Shown: piece by piece, positions 1-5,376 of the stretch
Numbering within the stretch: the stretch's first letter is position 1
Layout: each line of letters starts with the position of its first letter
Assembly (NCBI GenBank): GCA_002423905.1
Contig: DIVC01000003.1
Coordinates: 1,325 to 6,700, forward strand
Origin: Idiomarina sp. UBA6142
GTDB lineage: Bacteria; Pseudomonadota; Gammaproteobacteria; Enterobacterales; Alteromonadaceae
Direction: 5' to 3'
DNA length: 5,376 nt
The notes under the pieces: model-generated
The model's input: only the letters and a program-made list of their open reading frames with translations
Databases searched by the model: none
What the model was told of the DNA's origin: nothing
Made by a program: the position numbers and the translations under genes

Positions 1-7
1 GAGAACA

Positions 8-32
8 ATACTTGACCCTTTTAGTCAGGTAA
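8..32 (+). promoter_or_regulatory. Type 1 IscR operator upstream of erpA
   Basis: The left half is ATACTTGAC (8-16) and the right half is GTCAGGTAA (24-32), separated by 7 bases (17-23). The halves are inverted repeats at 7 of 9 positions. Against the type 1 IscR consensus as I recall it (ATASYYGAC, TRWWWYA, GTCRRSTAT) 22 of 25 positions agree; the misses are 17, 18 and 32. IscR carrying a [2Fe-2S] cluster is known to bind such sites and to repress erpA in E. coli. Here the site covers the -35 hexamer and almost the whole spacer, which fits repression by blocking RNA polymerase. IscR itself is not in this window, so regulation is inferred. Confidence 0.8.
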
Positions 33-40
33 GCGAAAAT
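12..40 (+). promoter_or_regulatory. Probable sigma70 promoter of erpA
   Basis: The -35 element is TTGACC (12-17, 5 of 6 matches). After a 17-base spacer the -10 element is GAAAAT (35-40, 4 of 6 matches). Transcription would start near 46-48 and leave a leader of about 26 bases. The weak -10 and the overlap with the IscR site suggest a regulated promoter. The hexamers are read by eye; the window begins only 11 bases upstream, so other promoters further upstream cannot be excluded. Confidence 0.6.
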
Positions 41-72
41 AGAACCCTGTTGTTTAGAGGTAATCAATCATC

Positions 73-420
73 ATGACTGTAGCAGCCCAAGCTATGCCCA
101 TTCAGTTTACTGAAGCGGCCGCTAATAAAGTAAAATCACTGATTTCTGAAGAAGAAAACCCCGAATTGAAGTTGCGTGTTTATGTAACCGGTGGCGGTTG
201 CTCAGGCTTTCAGTACGGCTTTACCTTCGATGAGAAAGTAAATGCCGGTGATACGCAAATAGAGCGTAATGGTGTTCTGTTAGTGATAGACCCGATGAGC
301 CTACAGTATTTAGTCGGTGGTACGGTGAACTATGAAGAGGGGTTGCAGGGCGCTCGATTCTTTGTCGAAAACCCCAATGCCACCTCTACCTGTGGTTGTG
401 GCTCAAGCTTTACTATTTAA
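73..420 (+). CDS. erpA: Iron-sulfur cluster insertion protein ErpA
   Basis: This encodes a cytoplasmic A-type iron-sulfur carrier of 115 residues that delivers [Fe-S] clusters to apo-proteins, including IspG of isoprenoid synthesis in E. coli. The three cluster-binding cysteines are present: C43 in the [11 protein letters not shown] motif, and C107 and C109 in the C-terminal TCGCGSSF motif. E. coli ErpA has 114 residues and is nearly collinear, including the stretches [10 protein letters not shown] and [11 protein letters not shown], which separates it from IscA and SufA. The start at 73 is preferred because its N-terminal length matches the family and a GAGGT Shine-Dalgarno (57-61) lies upstream, although the 11-12 base spacing is rather long. 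The alternative ATG at 94 has no ribosome binding site. The gene stands alone between an IscR-type promoter and its own terminator. Confidence 0.97.
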   Translation: MTVAAQAMPIQFTEAAANKVKSLISEEENPELKLRVYVTGGGCSGFQYGFTFDEKVNAGDTQIERNGVLLVIDPMSLQYLVGGTVNYEEGLQGARFFVENPNATSTCGCGSSFTI

Positions 421-451
421 CATTGCGGATGAGATAGACCTCGCTTTCGGT

Positions 452-457
452 TAGAAT
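452..457 (+). promoter_or_regulatory. Possible -10 element of a pepQ promoter inside the hairpin loop
   Basis: TAGAAT matches the -10 consensus at 5 of 6 positions, but no convincing -35 lies 16-18 bases upstream; TTGCGG at 424-429 is too far away. If active, transcription would start near 464, giving a leader of about 24 bases without the left arm of the terminator hairpin, so the pepQ ribosome binding site would be free. Some pepQ promoter is expected because the terminator should stop most erpA transcripts. This one is a weak candidate. Confidence 0.3.
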
Positions 458-469
458 GTGCATACATTC
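454..469. repeat. 16-base inverted repeat upstream of pepQ
   Basis: GAATGT, GCAT, ACATTC forms 6-base arms around a 4-base centre. It is part of the upper stem of the terminator hairpin and overlaps the possible -10 element TAGAAT. It could be only the hairpin tip or also an operator for pepQ; I do not recognise it as the site of a known regulator. Confidence 0.45.
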
Positions 470-474
470 GACCA

Positions 475-480
475 GCGAGG
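475..480 (+). promoter_or_regulatory. Shine-Dalgarno of pepQ within a terminator arm
   Basis: GCGAGG (475-480) precedes the ATG at 488 with a 7-base spacer made only of T. It fixes the pepQ start at 488. The same bases form the 3' arm of the erpA terminator stem, so in any transcript entering from erpA the site would be paired and largely hidden. Confidence 0.75.
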
Positions 481-487
481 TTTTTTT

Positions 488-1807
488 ATGAGTTCTTATG
501 CGAATCATCTCAGCACCGTTTCTGCGCGCTTCGATGAGGCCCTGATAGCAACGGGCTATGATGCAGTCATCATTTCCGCCGGCCAACCAAGATACGCTTT
601 CCAAGACGACAATCCTTACGCCTTCCGCGTTAATCCATTATTCAAATATTGGCTGCCACTGACCCATAGCCCCCAGAGTGCGCTGTATTATCAGCCTGGG
701 CACAAGCCGCTGGTATTTCTGTATCAGCCGCGTGACTTTTGGCATGCCCATGTGCCGGTAGCCGCCGCTGAGTGGCAGCGTCATGTTGAACTTATCGTGA
801 TTGATGATCCGGCGAAGATTGCCGCGCACTTGGGTAGTAAGATCAAGCATGCGGTATTACTCGGTGAAGATTTCGCCGAGCCTGCCAGTAGCTGGAACGT
901 AAAGCAACGAAACCCGCAAGCACTGCTGGATTATCTGCATTACCAGCGTGCGGTAAAAACCAGTTGGGAGCTCGAAAATTTGCGGGTTGCTAATCAGCGG
1001 GCTACTCGAGCCCACTTGGCCGCACGCGATGCGTTCTTTGATGGGGCCAGTGAGTTGGCGATTCAGCAAAGCTATCTTGCGGCTATTGACGCCCGGGAAA
1101 TCGATATGCCTTACAATAATATCGTCGCCTTGAACGAACATGGCGCGATACTTCATTATGATATTTATCAAGCCAGAGCACCGCAGCCGGTGCGCTCGTT
1201 TTTGATTGATGCTGGTGCCTATTACCATGGCTACTGTGCTGATATTACCCGTACCTATTCGAGTGCTACCAGCGGCTTTTTTGCTGAGTTAATTGTCGCC
1301 ATGGACGCTAAGCAACGTGCTTTGATCGATAGCATTAAAGTGGGTAAGAGTTATGCTGATCTGCATGTTGCGCAGCATTGGAATACGGCTCAGCTGCTGC
1401 ATGATTTTGGTTTTATGAAGGGCTCAGTCGAAAGTATTTTCGAGCAAGGCTACACTCGGGCATTTTTCCCGCACGGGTTGGGACATTTAATTGGTTTGCA
1501 AGTGCATGATGTTGCAGGCCATATGAAAAATCCACAGGGCGTTCTTCACGAACGTGACCCGAATCATCCATTTTTACGCTTGACGCGCACTATGGAAGAC
1601 CGCCAAGTATTCACTATTGAGCCTGGTCTGTACGCAATCGACCAATTGCTGGAACCTTATGCCGGGCATGCCGATTTTAATTGGCAGCGCATTGATGAAT
1701 TGCGCCCTTATGGTGGCGTGCGGATTGAAGATAGTGTGGTAGTAAGTGCTACAGGTAAGCACGAAAACTTAACTCGCGATGCTTTCGCATTGCTGGGTGT
1801 GCGTTAA
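488..1807 (+). CDS. pepQ: Xaa-Pro dipeptidase (prolidase), M24B family
   Basis: This encodes a cytoplasmic dimetal (usually manganese) dipeptidase of 439 residues that hydrolyses dipeptides with C-terminal proline; E. coli PepQ has 443. The N-terminal part is the creatinase-like domain and the C-terminal part, from about residue 150, is the pita-bread fold. The five metal ligands are visible: D241 (LIDAG), D252 (ADITRT), H333 (HGLGH), E378 (TIEPG) and E414 (RIEDS). H223, H329 and H340 also match conserved positions. Alteromonas prolidases of this group hydrolyse organophosphates (OPAA), and several motifs here, such as FFPHGLGH and AARDAFF, are of that type; such activity is only possible, not shown. 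The start at 488 aligns with the family N-terminus and has a Shine-Dalgarno. An in-frame GTG at 458 would extend the protein through the terminator hairpin and is rejected. Confidence 0.95.
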   Translation: MSSYANHLSTVSARFDEALIATGYDAVIISAGQPRYAFQDDNPYAFRVNPLFKYWLPLTHSPQSALYYQPGHKPLVFLYQPRDFWHAHVPVAAAEWQRHVELIVIDDPAKIAAHLGSKIKHAVLLGEDFAEPASSWNVKQRNPQALLDYLHYQRAVKTSWELENLRVANQRATRAHLAARDAFFDGASELAIQQSYLAAIDAREIDMPYNNIVALNEHGAILHYDIYQARAPQPVRSFLIDAGAYYHGYCADITRTYSSATSGFFAELIVAMDAKQRALIDSIKVGKSYADLHVAQHWNTAQLLHDFGFMKGSVESIFEQGYTRAFFPHGLGHLIGLQVHDVAGHMKNPQGVLHERDPNHPFLRLTRTMEDRQVFTIEPGLYAIDQLLEPYAGHADFNWQRIDELRPYGGVRIEDSVVVSATGKHENLTRDAFALLGVR

Positions 1808-1818
1808 CCCATCACGTT

Positions 1819-2943
1819 TTAGTCGGCACTGAACAACCCGCCTAACACCGCTCGCCGGCTGGCACCGGTGACGGCGGGTAAATTCGCCGGTAGCCGATGC
1901 ATAAAACAGTACGCCAACCAGGCAAAGGCCATTGCTTCGACGTGTTGCGGCTGTACCCCGAGGTGTTCGGTAGAGAGCAATTGTTGTCGCGGCAAATGAT
2001 GTTGTAGCGCTGCCATCAACCGCTTGTTGTAGACCCCACCACCGCAGAAATATATCTGCTCGAGAGGGCGTTGCAGCTGCTCAGCAAGCTCGGTTATCGC
2101 TTCGGCAACACTGACAGCAGTTAATTCCACTAACGTTGCTTGCACATCGGCGGGTGCTTCATCACCGCTTAAATGTTGCTGTAACCAGTTCAGATTAAAT
2201 TCATCTCGGCCCGTACTTTTAGGTGCTGAGCGCTGAAAGAACTCAGCTTGCAATAGTCGTGCAAGTAGTTCCGATTGGACAGCTCCCTGCGCTGCAAATG
2301 CGCCATCGCGATCAAACCCTTCACTAGCCTGCGGATGACAATAGCCAAACCATTGATCAAGCAAGGTATTGGCTGGGCCGGTATCAAAACCTATGACTTC
2401 ATCGGGTGATCCAGGTAATACCGTAACATTGGCAATTCCCCCCAAATTCACGATCACTCGACTGTGCTGGGCGTCAGCAAATAACGCTTGATGAAAGGCC
2501 GGCACTAACGGTGCTCCTTGACCACCTAGGGCAATATCTTTGCGCCGAAAATCTGCCACGACAGCAATGCCAGTTAGGCTGGCGAGCGTATTTGGGTCAC
2601 CGAGCTGGAGGGTATAGGCAGGCTCAGCATAAGGTTGGTGGCGAATGGTTTGCCCATGGCTACCAATGGCGATGATTTGATCAGCAGAAAGTTGCTGTTG
2701 CTTGAGCAATTGGTGTACGACATCAGCACAGTAGCGAGCGAACTCACGATCAGCTTGGGCATATCGATGTAATTCATGATGACTGGGCTGACAAAGCTGA
2801 TGCAGTATCGTGGCTAATTGGGCCGGCAAGGGCTCGCTATAGTGGCCGACGAAGTGCGGCCGCTGCTGCTTAAACTCAACCAATACTGCGTCGAGGCCGT
2901 CCATACTGGTTCCAGACATCAGGCCGACGTAGTACTCGGCCAT
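1819..2943 (-). CDS. anmK: Anhydro-N-acetylmuramic acid kinase
   Basis: This encodes a cytoplasmic kinase of 374 residues (E. coli AnmK has 369). It opens the 1,6-anhydro ring of anhydro-MurNAc with ATP and water to give MurNAc-6-phosphate, a step of cell wall recycling. The N-terminal phosphate-binding motif is GLMSGTSMDGLD (7-18). Further family motifs are GSHGQT (94-99), ADFRRKDIALGGQGAPLVP (130-148), VNLGGIANV (165-173), GFDTGPANTLLD (185-196), where D187 corresponds to the catalytic aspartate, and CGGGVYN (300-306). The fold is that of the sugar kinase/hexokinase superfamily. The ATG shares its A with the stop codon of the upstream murein endopeptidase gene and has no clear Shine-Dalgarno, so it is probably translated by coupling. 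It ends 11 bases from the convergent pepQ stop. Confidence 0.96.
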   Translation of the reverse strand: MAEYYVGLMSGTSMDGLDAVLVEFKQQRPHFVGHYSEPLPAQLATILHQLCQPSHHELHRYAQADREFARYCADVVHQLLKQQQLSADQIIAIGSHGQTIRHQPYAEPAYTLQLGDPNTLASLTGIAVVADFRRKDIALGGQGAPLVPAFHQALFADAQHSRVIVNLGGIANVTVLPGSPDEVIGFDTGPANTLLDQWFGYCHPQASEGFDRDGAFAAQGAVQSELLARLLQAEFFQRSAPKSTGRDEFNLNWLQQHLSGDEAPADVQATLVELTAVSVAEAITELAEQLQRPLEQIYFCGGGVYNKRLMAALQHHLPRQQLLSTEHLGVQPQHVEAMAFAWLAYCFMHRLPANLPAVTGASRRAVLGGLFSAD

Positions 2944-2945
2944 TA
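2941..2945 (-). promoter_or_regulatory. TAATG stop-start overlap coupling mepM and anmK
   Basis: On the minus strand the stop codon TAA of the endopeptidase gene (2945-2943) and the start ATG of anmK (2943-2941) share one A. The preceding bases contain no good Shine-Dalgarno (only GG in TTGGC, about 12 bases upstream). Reinitiation by ribosomes finishing mepM is the likely way anmK is translated, which would keep the two products in step. Confidence 0.8.
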
Positions 2946-4298
2946 CAACATAGCCAAATAAACGCGCTTGTTGGTGTTGAGCGCAGCTAAACGTTGCTCG
3001 GCAATGCCACGGAAACGTGGCAGGTCGCTACCGGCAAGTGACTCTGCTTGCGGCAGTGCTACCGTGCGTGGATTACGATGTACGCCGTCCACTAAAAATT
3101 CGTAGTGTAAATGTGGACCAGTTACGCGACCCGTGGCTCCGACCCGACCAATTAACTCACCTTGCTTGACCCGTTGACCGTTCTTCACCAAACGTTTGCT
3201 CAGGTGTAAATACTTGGTGACGTAGCGTTCGCCATGCTGAACGAAAACATAGTGGCCGTTCAGGTTGTTATAGGCACTAGCAATGACTTTACCGTCACCG
3301 GCTGACATCACCGGTGTACCAATTTTTGCGCCATAGTCGATGCCGTTGTGCGGGCGCACCTGCCCAGTTACCGGGTGTAATCGGCGCGGATTAAAATTGG
3401 ACGTAATATGGGTGAAATTCACCGGCGAACGCAAGAATGACTTACGCATAGCACGGCCTTCAGCGGTGTAGTATTGACCATTGTCATGCAAAATGGCTTG
3501 GAATACTTGGCCGCGATTGACGAATTCGGCGGCTAACACTTTACCAAAACCAATAAACTCGCCATCCACATAGTTACGTTCGAATAGCACACCAAATTCG
3601 TCGCCTGCGCGAATATCTAAAGCGAAGTCGATATCCCAGCCAAACATGTCCGCCACACTCATGATTTGTTGCTGAGTTAATCCAGCGTCAAGGCCGGCAT
3701 TCCAGAAGCTGCTAGAAATTCTAGCAAAGGCAAAACTGGGGCGGCTTTCAATAGTCTTGGTTTCGATTATACTTTGATAGCTATCGCCATGCTTGGTAAC
3801 TAACAGGGTATCGGTGGCACTTAGCTGGTAAGCAAGCTGAGTTAAGTCACCGTTATCGTTGCGGGCAAAGCGCAAGGTTTCACCAGGATGAATACGCCGG
3901 AGCATTTTTTCAGCTTGCGAATCTCGGGTGAGAAGGTGAAGTTGTTGCGGGGTGAAGCCCATTTTATCGAAAATGCGCGATAGGCTATCACCACTACGGA
4001 CTTGATAACCGGTCCACTTTAAGTCGTCCTTGAGGCTGCTATGAATTGGCCCACTGCGCTCGGTGTTTGCAGTAGACAAGTCTGGTTGACTGAGCTCGAG
4101 GCTAAGGTCGTAGCGCTTTCCTATTTCCAGTTCAGTCCGCTCAAGTTGTATCGCGGCGTTTTGTTTGGACGCAGTAGCCGGTTCTGATGGCAGCAGCAAC
4201 AACAAGACTAATAACGCACTAATAGCGCTCAGCAACAGCCGGTGTTGCCGCGGCAAAGCAGCAATGGTCTGGGTGATCCATTGAGACATTGAGTTCAT
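2943..4298 (-). CDS. mepM: Murein endopeptidase, M23 family with LysM-like/OapA region (MepM type)
   Basis: This encodes an inner-membrane-anchored periplasmic peptidase of 451 residues that probably cleaves peptide cross-links of murein; E. coli MepM has 440. A short cytoplasmic N-terminus is followed by one membrane segment (about 21-37, rich in leucine). A LysM-like murein-binding region starting YQVRSGDSLSRIF spans about 98-144, a middle domain runs to about 300, and the M23 (LytM) domain lies at about 313-410. Zinc ligands are H317 and D321 (HNGID) and H398 (the second H of HLHYE), with H365 (YLHLS) and H396 as catalytic histidines; all are intact, so it should be an active enzyme. The start at 4298 has GGA six bases upstream; ATG at 4289 is a possible alternative. 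The open frame continues to 4460, but that extension would place about 54 unrelated residues before the membrane anchor and reach the tyrS leader. It is cotranscribed with anmK. Confidence 0.92.
   Translation of the reverse strand: MNSMSQWITQTIAALPRQHRLLLSAISALLVLLLLLPSEPATASKQNAAIQLERTELEIGKRYDLSLELSQPDLSTANTERSGPIHSSLKDDLKWTGYQVRSGDSLSRIFDKMGFTPQQLHLLTRDSQAEKMLRRIHPGETLRFARNDNGDLTQLAYQLSATDTLLVTKHGDSYQSIIETKTIESRPSFAFARISSSFWNAGLDAGLTQQQIMSVADMFGWDIDFALDIRAGDEFGVLFERNYVDGEFIGFGKVLAAEFVNRGQVFQAILHDNGQYYTAEGRAMRKSFLRSPVNFTHITSNFNPRRLHPVTGQVRPHNGIDYGAKIGTPVMSAGDGKVIASAYNNLNGHYVFVQHGERYVTKYLHLSKRLVKNGQRVKQGELIGRVGATGRVTGPHLHYEFLVDGVHRNPRTVALPQAESLAGSDLPRFRGIAEQRLAALNTNKRVYLAML
3710..3726. repeat. 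17-base palindrome inside mepM
   Basis: TGCTAGAA (3710-3717) and TTCTAGCA (3719-3726) are perfect inverted arms around a single A. It lies in the middle of the coding region and encodes part of the FARISSSF stretch. Two CTAG tetramers occur in it. It may be chance or a protein-binding site; no known site is recognised. Confidence 0.6.
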
Positions 4299-4304
4299 AA
4301 AATT

Positions 4305-4307
4305 CCG
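4305..4307 (-). promoter_or_regulatory. Weak Shine-Dalgarno of mepM
   Basis: On the minus strand ACCGGAATTTT precedes the ATG at 4298, placing GGA six bases before it. It is short but well spaced, and it supports the 4298 start over the upstream in-frame ATG at 4460. Confidence 0.5.
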
Positions 4308-4342
4308 GTTTCGCGCACATTTATTATGTAATTGCTTGCAGA

Positions 4343-4348
4343 ATAATA
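4343..4348 (-). promoter_or_regulatory. Possible -10 element of the mepM-anmK promoter
   Basis: The minus strand reads TATTAT here (5 of 6 matches to the -10 consensus), 44 bases before the mepM start. A good -35 at the right distance is not visible. CATAAT at 4328-4323 (minus strand) is an equally good -10 match, also without a clear -35. A promoter must lie between mepM and tyrS, but its exact position is uncertain. Confidence 0.3.
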
Positions 4349-4390
4349 CGAAGTAGATGGTTTTTCCAGTTGCTTTACCTATTTTTGCGC

Positions 4391-4419
4391 TTAAAACCAC
4401 GCTGTAATTAGCATACAAT
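4391..4419 (+). promoter_or_regulatory. Sigma70 promoter of tyrS
   Basis: The -35 TTAAAA (4391-4396, 4 of 6) and -10 TACAAT (4414-4419, 5 of 6) are separated by the optimal 17 bases. The start point would be near 4426, giving a leader of about 37 bases, too short for a T-box or other attenuator. The six bases after the -10 are GCGGGC (4420-4425), a GC-rich discriminator such as is found at promoters of translation genes that are shut down by ppGpp; that regulation is inferred. Confidence 0.65.
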
Positions 4420-4449
4420 GCGGGCTTCAACGTTATGACCAAGGTCGAA

Positions 4450-4455
4450 AGAGGA
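4450..4455 (+). promoter_or_regulatory. Shine-Dalgarno of tyrS
   Basis: AGAGGA lies 7 bases before the ATG at 4463, a strong and well spaced ribosome binding site that settles the tyrS start. Confidence 0.8.
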
Positions 4456-4462
4456 CGCATTT

Positions 4463-5376
4463 ATGGCGCTATCAGCTGCCGAAGCATTTGCTGAAATAGC
4501 ACGCGGAACAGAAGAAATTTTGCTGGAGGACGAGTTAAAGGACAAGCTCTCTAGTGGTAAGCCATTGATCATTAAAGCTGGCTTTGATCCAACTGCGCCG
4601 GATTTGCACTTTGGTCACACGGTACTTATCAACAAGTTGAGGACCTTTCAGGAACTCGGTCATCAGGTCGTGTTTTTGATTGGTGACTTCACCGGAATGA
4701 TTGGCGACCCGACCGGAAAAAATGTTACTCGTAAACCGTTGTCGCGCGACGATGTATTGGCGAATGCGCAAACCTATCAGCAACAAGTATTCAAAATTCT
4801 CGATCCAGCGAAAACCACCATTCGCTTTAATTCTGAGTGGATGAATCAGCTCGGTGCTGCTGGCATGATTAAATTGGCAGCGCGCCAAACTGTGGCACGC
4901 ATGCTTGAGCGCGATGATTTTAAAAAGCGTTATGCCGGTGGCCAGGCTATTGCGATTCATGAGTTTTTATACCCATTAGTGCAAGGCTGGGATTCGGTCG
5001 CACTAAAAGCTGATGTTGAGCTTGGCGGCACCGATCAACGCTTTAATTTGTTGATGGGCCGTGAATTACAAAAAGATGAAGGGCAACGACCGCAAACTGT
5101 CATCATGACACCGCTGCTAGAGGGTCTTGATGGTGTGCAAAAGATGTCCAAATCGTTGGGTAATTATATTGGTATCACTGACGCGCCAAACGATATGTTT
5201 GGTAAGGTCATGTCGATTTCAGATGAGCTGATGTGGCGTTATTACGAGTTATTGAGTTTCCGTCCAATAGCGGAGATCGCGCAATTTAAGGTGGCAGTGG
5301 CAGCTGGTGCTAACCCGCGTGACTACAAAATTACCCTGGCCAAGGAGCTGATAGCGCGCTTCCACGACAGTGATGC
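4463..5376 (+). CDS. tyrS: Tyrosyl-tRNA synthetase, KMSKS type (3' end beyond the window)
   Basis: This encodes a cytoplasmic class I aminoacyl-tRNA synthetase that charges tRNA-Tyr with tyrosine using ATP. The first 304 residues are present, of about 400 expected; the frame is open to the window edge. The HIGH signature is HFGH (49-52) following [10 protein letters not shown], and the second signature is a canonical KMSKS (227-231). The tyrosine pocket motif YPLVQGWD (170-177) and GGTDQRFN (188-195) are intact. KMSKS, in place of the KFGKT found in E. coli TyrS, puts it in the second bacterial TyrRS type (TyrZ-like, as in Pseudomonas and Haemophilus, from memory). The C-terminal S4 RNA-binding domain expected for this type would be outside the window. 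It is divergent from mepM, with a 164-base intergenic region. Confidence 0.96.
   Translation, partial: MALSAAEAFAEIARGTEEILLEDELKDKLSSGKPLIIKAGFDPTAPDLHFGHTVLINKLRTFQELGHQVVFLIGDFTGMIGDPTGKNVTRKPLSRDDVLANAQTYQQQVFKILDPAKTTIRFNSEWMNQLGAAGMIKLAARQTVARMLERDDFKKRYAGGQAIAIHEFLYPLVQGWDSVALKADVELGGTDQRFNLLMGRELQKDEGQRPQTVIMTPLLEGLDGVQKMSKSLGNYIGITDAPNDMFGKVMSISDELMWRYYELLSFRPIAEIAQFKVAVAAGANPRDYKITLAKELIARFHDSD

Larger units (their letters stand above)
438..487 (+). terminator. Rho-independent terminator of erpA, overlapping the pepQ RBS
   Basis: The outer stem is ACCTCGCT (438-445) paired with AGCGAGGT (474-481), 8 perfect pairs, followed by seven T (481-487). The hairpin continues inward: GGT (449-451) pairs with ACC (471-473), and GAATGT (454-459) pairs with ACATTC (464-469) around a GCAT loop. 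Small bulges lie at 446-448, 452-453 and 470. It starts 18 bases after the erpA stop codon. The 3' arm contains the pepQ Shine-Dalgarno, and the T tract ends one base before the pepQ ATG. Confidence 0.85.

Noticed and set aside
116..123. GCGGCCGC octamer, also at 2857-2864
   Set aside because: Two copies of a palindromic octamer in coding sequence reflect alanine/arginine-type codons and show no further structure.
458..487. GTG start extending PepQ by 10 residues
   Set aside because: It would translate the terminator hairpin, has no ribosome binding site, and makes the N-terminus longer than the alignment with E. coli PepQ supports; the ATG at 488 has a well spaced GCGAGG.
413..1762. Minus-strand open frames opposite erpA/pepQ (413-604, 638-850, 857-1228, 1574-1762)
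   Set aside because: They lie antisense to well supported coding sequence, have no family resemblance, and are typical shadow frames.
1837..1878. CCCGCC/GGCGGG stem with an inner CACCG/CGGTG stem near the anmK 3' end, considered as a terminator
   Set aside because: It lies inside the anmK coding region and no T tract follows on either strand; it is explained by codons of the conserved C-terminus.
2225..2247. GCTGAG/CTCAGC inverted repeat in anmK
   Set aside because: Six-base arms with an 11-base gap are expected by chance in a window of this size, and it lies within coding sequence.
2190..2777. Minus-strand open frames at 2190-2387 and 2574-2777
   Set aside because: They are alternative frames within anmK, whose own frame carries all family motifs.
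4299..4460. N-terminal extension of the M23 protein from an ATG at 4460
   Set aside because: The extra 54 residues do not resemble the family, cover the tyrS promoter and leader, and place the membrane anchor unusually far inside; the ATG at 4298 gives the usual length.
4535..4960. 141-codon minus-strand open frame opposite tyrS
   Set aside because: It is antisense to the catalytic domain of tyrS, including the HFGH signature; no recognisable domain or ribosome binding site supports it.

Overview
The window is an ordinary chromosomal housekeeping region of a gammaproteobacterium. ErpA and PepQ resemble enterobacterial and Alteromonas-type proteins recalled from memory. PepQ looks closest to the marine Alteromonas prolidase/OPAA group. 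Base composition is close to 50% GC by eye, and there are no mobile elements, tRNAs, rRNAs or CRISPR arrays. An Alteromonadales-like host (for example an Idiomarina or Alteromonas relative) is a reasonable inference, but it is not proven from this window.

Layout: erpA (+, 73-420) lies behind a promoter whose -35/-10 spacer is covered by a strong match to the type 1 IscR operator (8-32). It ends in an intrinsic terminator (438-487). The 3' arm of that terminator hairpin is also the Shine-Dalgarno sequence of pepQ, and its T tract runs directly into the pepQ start codon. pepQ (+, 488-1807) converges on anmK (-, 1819-2943) with an 11-base gap and no visible terminator. anmK overlaps the stop of an M23 murein endopeptidase gene of the mepM type (-, 2943-4298) by one base (TAATG), so these two form a translationally coupled operon. 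A 164-base divergent intergenic region separates mepM from tyrS (+, 4463 to the window end, truncated), which has a recognisable sigma70 promoter and a good ribosome binding site.

How the genes work together: mepM and anmK both act in murein turnover. The endopeptidase opens cross-links in the periplasm, and AnmK returns anhydro-MurNAc released by turnover to metabolism in the cytoplasm. erpA (iron-sulfur cluster delivery), pepQ (dipeptide hydrolysis) and tyrS (tyrosyl-tRNA synthetase) are separate housekeeping functions. The set erpA / anmK / M23 peptidase / tyrS is, as far as I recall, a conserved neighbourhood in gammaproteobacteria such as Pseudomonas; pepQ looks like an insertion into it. 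I see no new biological system here. The most interesting parts are regulatory: the IscR site and the terminator/RBS overlap at pepQ.
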